64,000 nt of DNA from Gymnothorax reevesii (taxonomy: Eukaryota > Chordata > Actinopteri > Anguilliformes > Muraenidae), in NCBI GenBank assembly GCA_029721435.1, contig CM056573.1, positions 95,616,947 to 95,680,946 of the forward strand. Direction: 5' to 3'. Made by a program: the position numbers and the translations under genes. Each line of letters opens with the position of its first letter. Within the stretch, counting starts at the first letter, position 1. Below are positions 57,112-64,000 of the stretch, piece by piece. The notes under the pieces are model-generated. The model made no database searches. It saw nothing but the letters and a program-made list of their open reading frames with translations, and was not told the origin of the DNA.

Positions 57112-57445
57112 GTGTTTCCCATACATAGACCATGGTGTGGCGGGCCACCAGAGAATCAACTTGGACCGCCACAAATTGATTATACCCTAACGGGATGTTC
57201 TATATCGCATTCACGTCTGTGCTTACCAAAAAAAAAAAAGAAACGGTAAAATTTTAAGTACTGAAAGGTATTATTAGATATTATTATACTGAGAGCAATA
57301 TTAGTGCCGTGCCCCTGCTGCAGAAAAGCCATCACCATCAAAATGGTGCCCGCGGGAGTGATTGATAGTGCCCGGGCAGTTTTCTCCTGGCATGCACTGC
57401 ATATCCATGTACAAGAAATAAAGGTGGTTGAAGCAGTTTGCAAAC
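57112..57445. mobile_element. Possible hAT element left end
   Basis: CAGTGTTTCCCATACATAGA followed by GTGGCGGGCCACC and GGACCGCCAC is the usual start of a fish hAT repeat. No GGGAAACACTG right end was found nearby, so it is truncated or diverged. The rest to 57445 is non-coding. Confidence 0.5.
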
Positions 57446-58100
57446 AATTATGATTTTTACTGCTAACAATAATTACACGCCAGATTATTGCAAAAAATTA
57501 ACAAGGCATTGTTGGTATTGTGTACTAATTGTTCAGATGATAAAAGCATAGATTCTGAGCTAATACTTTGTTTGGCGGTAAGTTTTAATGACTAAACCAA
57601 CAGCATGGAAAGTAAAAGAGTACAGAAGCAAAGCAAAACTGATGACTTTCACAATTTTTAGCTGTTAGCTGGATTTGCACATGAAAGGCCTCACAGCTAG
57701 CCTATTAATAATAGGCTATGACAGAGGCAGAGTTTGAACAAGCAGTAAAAATCAGAACTGTTTCCAAACTGTTTCAAACACCTTTAGTTTTTGCACTCAG
57801 ATACACAAAGTTGATAACCAAATACCATTTTAGGGATATTTTACTTTTAAATTTCGCAGTGGATATTTTGCCGTGAACCAGTTTTATATTTCTACGGCTA
57901 TTTGGCTGTGACTTCCGGTACGCATGCGCAGTTATATCCCATTTGCACTTGACATCATGCTATTGATGTGTGACAATGGGCCTCGAGCAAGAAGCGATAT
58001 AAGCGATTTCTCTTATTTTTGTTCGTATTTAATTCTTGGGCTAAAGAGTTTGGCCAGCTGATCCTAATTAGCACTAAGATATAAACATAACGCGTTGCTG
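57446..58100. other. Non-coding interval
   Basis: AT-rich; no gene or repeat structure recognised. CTTCCGGTACGCATGCGCAG at about 57914 is a GC-richer patch that contains an NRF1-like GCATGCGCA word. Confidence 0.4.
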
Positions 58101-59191
58101 AATACCCCTCGGCCCGGACAAGATTGCCTGCCGCAAGGTCACAGCGCTAAGGTGAAAGGTGAAATCCAACAAAAAATGTGACATTGCACATCTATGTGTT
58201 GCAGTGAGTTCACATACCAAATATGGTGAAGCTGCGATCAGTAGTTGCTGAGCACTGACCTGCAAAAGATGTCCTGCCTCAAGATCACAGCGCTAAGGTG
58301 AAAGGTGAAATCCAGCAAAAAACGTGACGTTGCACATCCAAGTGTCACACTGAATTACCATACCAAATTTGGTGAAGCTGCGATCAGTAGTTGCTGAGTA
58401 CTGACCCATACAAGATGTCCTGCCTCAAGGGCACAGCGCTAAGGTTAAAGGTGAAATCCACCAAAAAACATGATGTTGCACATATGTGTCACAATATTTC
58501 CAGGGTCAAGGTCACAGCACTAAGGTCAAAACTCAAATGCAGCAAAAAACCTGACGCTGCACATCTACGGGGCATAGTGAGTGACCATACCAAATATGGT
58601 GAAGCTGCGATAATTATTTGCTGAGTACTGACCCGGACAAGATTTCCAGGTCAAGGTCACAGCACTAAGGTCAAAGGTCAAAGGTCAAATCCAGCAAGAA
58701 ACCCCACAGTGCACATCCATGAGTCATAATGAGCTACCATACCAAATTTGGTGAAGCTGCGATAATTAATTGCCAATACTGACCCGGACAAGATTTCTAG
58801 GGTCAAGGTAACAGTGCTAAGGTCAAAAGTCAAATACAGTAAAAAAAAAAAAAAAAAAACAGTCGTTGCACATCTATGGGTCATAGTGAGTAACCATACC
58901 AAATTTGGTGAAGTTGCGGGCATTAGTTGCTGAGTACTGGCCTGGACAATGTCATCCTGACAAGATTTCTAGGGTCAAGGTCACAGTGCTAAGGTCAAAG
59001 TTCAAATCCAGCAAAAAACCAGTCAGTGCACATCTATGGGCCATACTGAGTAACCATATCAAATTTGGTGAAGCTGCGATCATTAGTTGCTGAGTACTGC
59101 CCCGGACAAAGTAATTGACGGACGACGGACCACAGACAGACACGCAGGTGACGACAATACCCCTCCGGCCAAAGTCGGCCGAGGGGTAAAA
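58101..59191 (+). repeat. Hairpin-ended element with ~7 tandem units (family H, long copy)
   Basis: It starts AATACCCCTCGGCCCGGAC and ends with the hairpin ACCCCTCCGGCCAAAGTCGG then CCGAGGGGTAAAA. In between are about seven units of roughly 130-160 bp, with starts near 58116, 58262, 58405, 58500, 58632, 58783 and 58945. Units share CAAGGTCACAG.GCTAAGGT, then AAATCCAGCAAAAAAC, a CACATCTA word and CATACCAAATTTGGTGAAGC then TGCGAT. A poly(A) run interrupts the sixth unit. Short frames on both strands are by-products of the repeats. Confidence 0.92.
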
Positions 59192-60695
59192 ACCCTTAGA
59201 TACTTGCATGCGTTCTGCCTGTGTATGGCTTACCAATTGCTGTTGGGATGCTTTGGCCATCCAGGCCTTGCACAGAGACCACATTTTTAGAGATTGCGCA
59301 GATTGGTTTGCTGAGGCAGATGAATGGCTGCTGAGCTGATTTAGGGCGCTTTCACACTAGGTACGATTGTTCCATACCGTGCTACAGTACGGTTATCCCC
59401 CTTCCCCTCTCCCCCCACTACTCCGCTTTCACACCAGTAATATCATACTGTACCCGAGTACGCTTGCATACATGTCGAAATTCCGATACAGCGCGTTGCA
59501 GTATGCACCTAGGTGGTAATAAATCGGGAACGATTTTAAAAGGAGGTGCCGATATATTTAAGGGGGTTTTATTATTGAGAAGGGGGTTTAGAATAATAAT
59601 ATTGAATATTATTATCATGAATGCATATGCTGCGCGTGCCCAAGCAACCCGGTGTGTCTTCTGTAACATGGGTTACCACGTATAGCTGCACGAAAAATTA
59701 AACTCGAAATCTTCTTGACTGAATGCTTGATGTTTTTCTTTCTCTAGGTAACCAAACATCAAGGTAATCCGAAAATGTACTGATTACATTTGGTATTGGT
59801 GGATGTTGCTTCTTTCACCCTTGCGTTTTTGGCAGATTATGCTATCCACAGCCACCACATACAGCGGAAATTTAACTATCTCATAAGTTGAGCTGCCAGA
59901 CTTTCGCACTGTGTTCTGCACTTTGAAATATTGCAGCCGCTTTTTCTTCAGTTTGTTACGGCACTGATCTATTATTCTGTGATAACAACACAAATGTAAC
60001 TACTCATAAATTATTCCATTAGTCTATGAATTTTTGCGTGTATTATCCAGTTGTGATTGTATGTTTTTGTCCGCCTACATTTTGAGCAAGCATTGAATTT
60101 CTTCGTTTGAATGGAGATATCTTTACGCCGCTGTGTTTGTTAGAACCAGAGAGCTGTAACAAATGACAATAATCATGTATGGTTAATTTCACATGCAGTA
60201 AGAATATGAATGAATCATACACAAGCAGTCGGCTCTTTGCACACGGCACGTCACATGCCCTTATATGGTGCTTAGTGGGTGTCATATATGCTCATTTCGG
60301 CAACGCGCTTCCAACTAACGATCAAGTGGGATTCAACATTCAGCACACTTGGGTAAGAGCAGATTTGGACAGTATGAGCGTTTGGTGCATCCAAAGTTTA
60401 TTTCTCGCATTTTTTTTCAGAGCAAAATAAAAATACGAGAAAATATTGGAAAAATTTAAGAGAATGTTGCCGCATAAGGTACAATGTCACTCAACATAGG
60501 GGATTAATTTTCATCATTTACAGTGGTAGAAAGTGCTGTCAAACCAAACAGAAATGTGTTTATTGTACAAAATGGCAGTCTATTTATCTAAGTACATCTG
60601 TATACCAAAACGAAACTCTCAGGACCCTAAGTAAATCAGTTAACGTTATGTTTAGATTCATTAACTTCATTTGGCCTCAAAGGCAATCTCATTGA
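59192..60695. other. Non-coding interval with a MITE-like patch
   Basis: GGGCGCTTTCACACTAGGTA at 59344 and CCGCTTTCACACCAGTAATA at 59420 look like MITE ends, with ATACTGTAC/GTACAGTAT-type words between. No complete element could be drawn. The rest is AT-rich without a gene. Confidence 0.4.
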
Positions 60696-62216
60696 CAGCT
60701 CTGCCGTCCAATAGCAGAACCTAGTAACTCACTTTTATTTGATTTTGAGAAAAAAGCAGAAAATGAAACAATTTGATATTAAAGCCTGGTTATTTGGGGA
60801 AGGTTAGTTTTATAGTTCATTATTATTCTCCAGGGATCACTAACTCAAGGACAATTTTAACCCTTAAAGGGCCTGTTTATTTTAGCGGGAAAATTATGTC
60901 TCCCCCTTCCTTCCAGAGCATAACTCTGAAACTGTTCGACCGATTCTCACCAAATTTGATATAGTGCCTCTCCATAACATGTAGATGTGCCTTTTGAGGG
61001 TTTGAAGTGCTTTTGAATTTTATTTTTTCTGTTTCCATGGCAACAATTTAGACTTATTGAAGGGTGGGACTCGTTTCCGGACCATAACTCTAAAATATGA
61101 AATGGGGGAAGGGGGAGACATCCGTTTTTACGTGTAAAAACCATTCTAATTAGTTACTTGGTTTTGCTGTTGCAAACTCCATGAAATGTCACTTAAATTA
61201 CTAAGGCAAAACATGGTACATATAAAGATATACACATTTTATTTCTTTTCCAGCACATTAAACATTGTTATTAAGATAAAGGACTCATGGTCACAAAAGG
61301 TATGACAAAATAGTGCCAGATGAACAGTGAACACTCTATAGGCACATTGGGGGAAGGGGCGTGCATCCCACAGGAACATCCTAATATTTTACCAGCAACT
61401 GATAATGTTCCCCATAAAAAGTAGTATGCATTTCACAGAGACAGTAGGGATCGCTATTAATCAACTATTGAAGTAAGAATCTTCCTGTTCGCTTTTTCCA
61501 ATCTGAAAAGCCGTAACCGGTGTCATTATCAAGTACATTCTAACATCGAACTCTAACTTCCATGGTATTTACAATCTATACAAACTTTGAGGAACAATTC
61601 TTTAAATGATGTTTCAGGAAAAAATGTCCTACACGGAGATGTGTAGCTTGTGTTTTCCATGTGTGTTACACATTATCTACAAAAAAATCAATTTCTTTTA
61701 TATACACATTATGAGTTTATGTGATTATTGAAAACACAAAACAATCACAAATCAAAATGTAGCGATGGACACGAAGCCCACACACAGAGGAGAGAAGCCG
61801 ATTTCAAGATTTTTATGCCATTCCCGAGACAAACTTGTGGTTTCACCCCAATCCATGAGAAGGAATATGCTTATAATAAGTCCTGGAAAATTTAGTCTTT
61901 TAATATGAATTCAGAAAATATGCCCAGAGTTTTCATGAGAATTTTTTCTAAAAATAATCTAATGACCATTGAGGTTTCACACCTAAAATGTGAAATATAC
62001 TAAAATAAATTTTAGCTAACTGAAGTTACTAGGTTTTGCCATGGTATGGATCAACACAGATGGTACTTACTAGGCACTACTCAAGGAATGGGTGGGCATT
62101 TTGCAATGAACTGTATGCGAACATGAAGCACAAAACATAGTAACTACAAAAATAATGTTAACTCAATTTTGACCAAAATGACAGTTACTAGGTTCTGCCA
62201 TTGGACGGCAGAGCTG
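60696..62216. mobile_element. 1.5-kb element with 33-bp terminal inverted repeats
   Basis: Bases 60696-60728 and 62184-62216 are inverted repeats with one mismatch (CAGCTCTGCCGTCCAAT...CCTAGTAAC). An extra copy of the inner motif GTTACTAGGTTTTGCCAT lies at 62026. The flanking 8-mers CTCATTGA and TAGATAGG do not match. The interior is AT-rich with no transposase and contains a smaller nested element. Confidence 0.8.
60896..61121. mobile_element. Small element with 15-bp inverted repeats, nested
   Basis: ATGTCTCCCCCTTCC and GGAAGGGGGAGACAT are perfect inverted ends, 226 bp overall. The body carries CATAACTCTGAAACTG/CATAACTCTAAAAT as a short direct repeat, CACCAAATTTGATATAGTGC and CCATGGCAACAA, themes shared with the other hairpin-ended families. 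Confidence 0.75.
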
Positions 62217-62989
62217 TAGATAGGTAGTGTATATTTCATCGTGTTACTGAGTGACAGCTATTCACCAGACTCAAGTTGTTCAGATGTATGGGCGATTTCG
62301 TGCCCTTACCGTTTCTCATCTTTCCTAAGTGACAGTCATTTTGACTGACCAGATCTTTAAAAGTTTTGCAATGGATGGTTGAAAATGATATGCTTGATAC
62401 AGTCTCTGGTGTATGTTCGTAAACTCGTACTTTTAAAATCAATTTTACACAATACTACAGCATGAGTGAATAAGAATGAGAGAATTATAAGAATTATGAG
62501 TGATTCATCACGTACTGCATTAACATGAATTGCATCTGCACTTTTGCGTATATAGAGAGATCATTCATAGCAGTCATTTCAGGTCAAATTGACCTTAAAA
62601 AGAACCGCCTAACTTGGCCACTCCTTATCTCTATAGAGTAGTAAAGTGATGACATCATGCTGGTGTCAAAAATAAAATTTCCCATTCGTTTTACCCATAG
62701 ACTTTTTTAAGTTCACTTTTAAAGCACTTTCCGTTGTCTTCAAGCCTCCATCAATTTTGAGATTTTACATCATATTTCCGAGTAACAACAAGTGTTTTTC
62801 CTGACCAGAGTCAGCTATAATTGAAATCATTTAAATTTTTCGCCACCATGCCAATCCTATTTGTAGTCTAAAAACTACATGTCCCATGATCCTCCTGATT
62901 CCTGGGCAGAACTATTTGTTTGCTTAGCCTGGTGAGACTGTGAATTAGTCAGCCATTCTACGTTCTACGTAGTTATGTTTACTTACTAG
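62217..62989. other. Non-coding interval
   Basis: No gene or repeat structure recognised. Confidence 0.4.
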
Positions 62990-63700
62990 ATATTTAGTTT
63001 TGCAACTAGTGCCAATTTACTTTAATACCCAAGCATCTTTGGCCAATGTTTGTTTGCTTCAAAACTTAGTAGCTAGCTAGCGAATGAGCTAATCAACTTT
63101 GTCAATGCATAACTGACCAAGCTACGTAGATAATTCAGGTCTGCTTGCTCAACTAACGCTAGTTAAGTGCCAAAATATTCACAATTCACTGTTTTTTTTG
63201 GTTTTTTTTTGCAAATAATATTCACCATGTGAGGCTAGCCGAGTAAGAGAATTGACTGTTAGCTGGCTAACTTAGCCAGCGAGCTAGTTTACCAACTTCA
63301 GTTGCTGCCTAACGTCATATTAGGTAGCAATATGCAAATGCAAGCTCGCAAAATGTTCCCGGCTCAACGTTAGCTAAGTAGTCAGATAATGGCCATTCAC
63401 CATTTTTCTTGACTTAATTAGCTAGCTAGCCATTTTGCTAGCTTAGCCATTTACAGTCAGTGAATTTTAATACTAGCTAGCTTGCTAAATAACAGTAATT
63501 GACATTAAACTATCTATTTACATTTTCTATCGATTTAGCTATGTGCACAAGATGTAATAAGCTCTCTAGCTGGCCAGCTTGGTGGTTCATTAGCAGAGCT
63601 AAATGCTAGCTAGCAAGATAGCTAAATGGCAAAGGAACTGTTCATTGTGATCCATTCATTTCTAGCCATGTAGCTCGCTAATAGTGGCACTCTGTGTAGT
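62990..63700. repeat. GCTAGC/AGCTAG-rich repeat region
   Basis: Very frequent AGCTAGCTAGC, TTAGCTAGC and AACTTAGCCAGC words, on both strands because they are palindromic. A similar vocabulary appears at 6450-6750. Likely decayed repeat DNA; no frame is supported. Confidence 0.65.
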
Positions 63701-63739
63701 TACGGTTGCACGGACATAGACAACGGCAATTTGAGGCAC

Positions 63740-63960
63740 TTCGTTACTTTGACACTGGCTTAGTTACTTGTTTCAAATTAAAATATCAATTCATCATTTA
63801 CGGATTATCTGGACTTGGGATGTTCGAGAAGAACAACGGTGTATATTTGTGCAGATGTGTCCGCCAGTGGACGTGGAGCTGCTAATTTACGCATGCAGTT
63901 ACAATACTCCATCACTAGATGGCAGACCAGGATCAGTTATTGATATTCACAACTGCCAGG
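63740..63960 (+). repeat. Cassette D, second long copy
   Basis: Matches 38170-38350 over about 180 bp and continues into ATCACTAGATGGCAGACCAG then GATCAGTTATTGA, shared with 14035-14085. Probably a truncated member of the piggyBac-like family at 37517-39480, running toward the window edge. Confidence 0.8.
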
Positions 63961-64000
63961 AAACTGAAATATGTGTCTCTTCATTCCCCCCAATATCTGT

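Noticed and set aside
58074..59284. Several 60-110-codon frames in the 58-59 kb array
   Set aside because: Their repeated peptide words come from the underlying tandem DNA units and appear on both strands.

Overview
This window looks like vertebrate nuclear DNA, most likely from a ray-finned (teleost-type) fish. Nothing bacterial is present: there are no dense co-directional reading frames, operons or Shine-Dalgarno-led genes. The sequence is AT-rich, non-coding in bulk and crowded with decayed mobile elements of the kinds common in fish: Tc1/mariner, hAT, piggyBac-like and PIF/Harbinger-like DNA transposons, an L2-type LINE, a 5S rRNA-derived SINE, a tRNA-derived SINE and a solo LTR. I do not recognise any intact host gene. 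Two short stretches have splice-signal-flanked open frames and are offered as candidate exons: 54106-54278 on the minus strand, and 25836-25932 on the plus strand (much weaker).

Layout. 1-10.5 kb: dispersed repeats (one also found inverted at 27.4-27.7 kb), a Tc1 transposase fragment (2.7-3.5 kb), a cruciform-like palindromic element (8.55-8.77 kb) and a second, catalytically dead Tc1 copy (9.4-10.5 kb). 10.5-18 kb: microsatellites, a 5S-derived SINE (12.9-13.3 kb), a small MITE, a degenerate ~115-bp tandem array and hairpin-ended tandem repeats (17.0-17.5 kb). 18.1-21.2 kb: a nested hAT locus. One hAT element with a perfect 8-bp target duplication contains a broken transposase C-terminus, a perfect-TIR MITE, a 1.2-kb foldback element with its own 8-bp duplication, and a second foldback element. 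21.7-31.7 kb: further hairpin-ended repeats, a Tc1 interrupted by other DNA including a LINE fragment (23.2-25.6 kb) and an end-to-end Tc1 copy (30.1-31.7 kb). 34.1 kb: a perfect 79-bp tandem duplication. 37.5-40.8 kb: a TTAA-flanked piggyBac-like element next to another hAT with a nested foldback. 41.6-44.6 kb: an L2-like LINE with endonuclease and reverse transcriptase remnants. 45-48.8 kb: mostly unique DNA, including a segment that looks like a conserved non-coding element. 48.8-50 kb: a tRNA-derived SINE split by a Harbinger-like element. 50.9-52.1 kb: a relatively young Tc1-like pseudogene (minus strand). 55.97-57.0 kb: a solo LTR with a 5-bp duplication. 58.1-59.2 kb: a hairpin-ended element made of about seven ~150-bp units. 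60.7-62.2 kb: a 1.5-kb element with 33-bp TIRs. 63-64 kb: GCTAGC-rich repeat DNA.

The most unusual theme is a set of at least seven repeat loci sharing one architecture: a C4/G4-stemmed terminal hairpin plus internal ~145-170-bp tandem units. Several carry the motif ACCAAATTTGGTG or nuclear-receptor-like AGGTCA half-sites. They may be non-autonomous rolling-circle (Helentron/HINE-like) elements. All functional statements are read from sequence by eye; no alignments or database searches were run.
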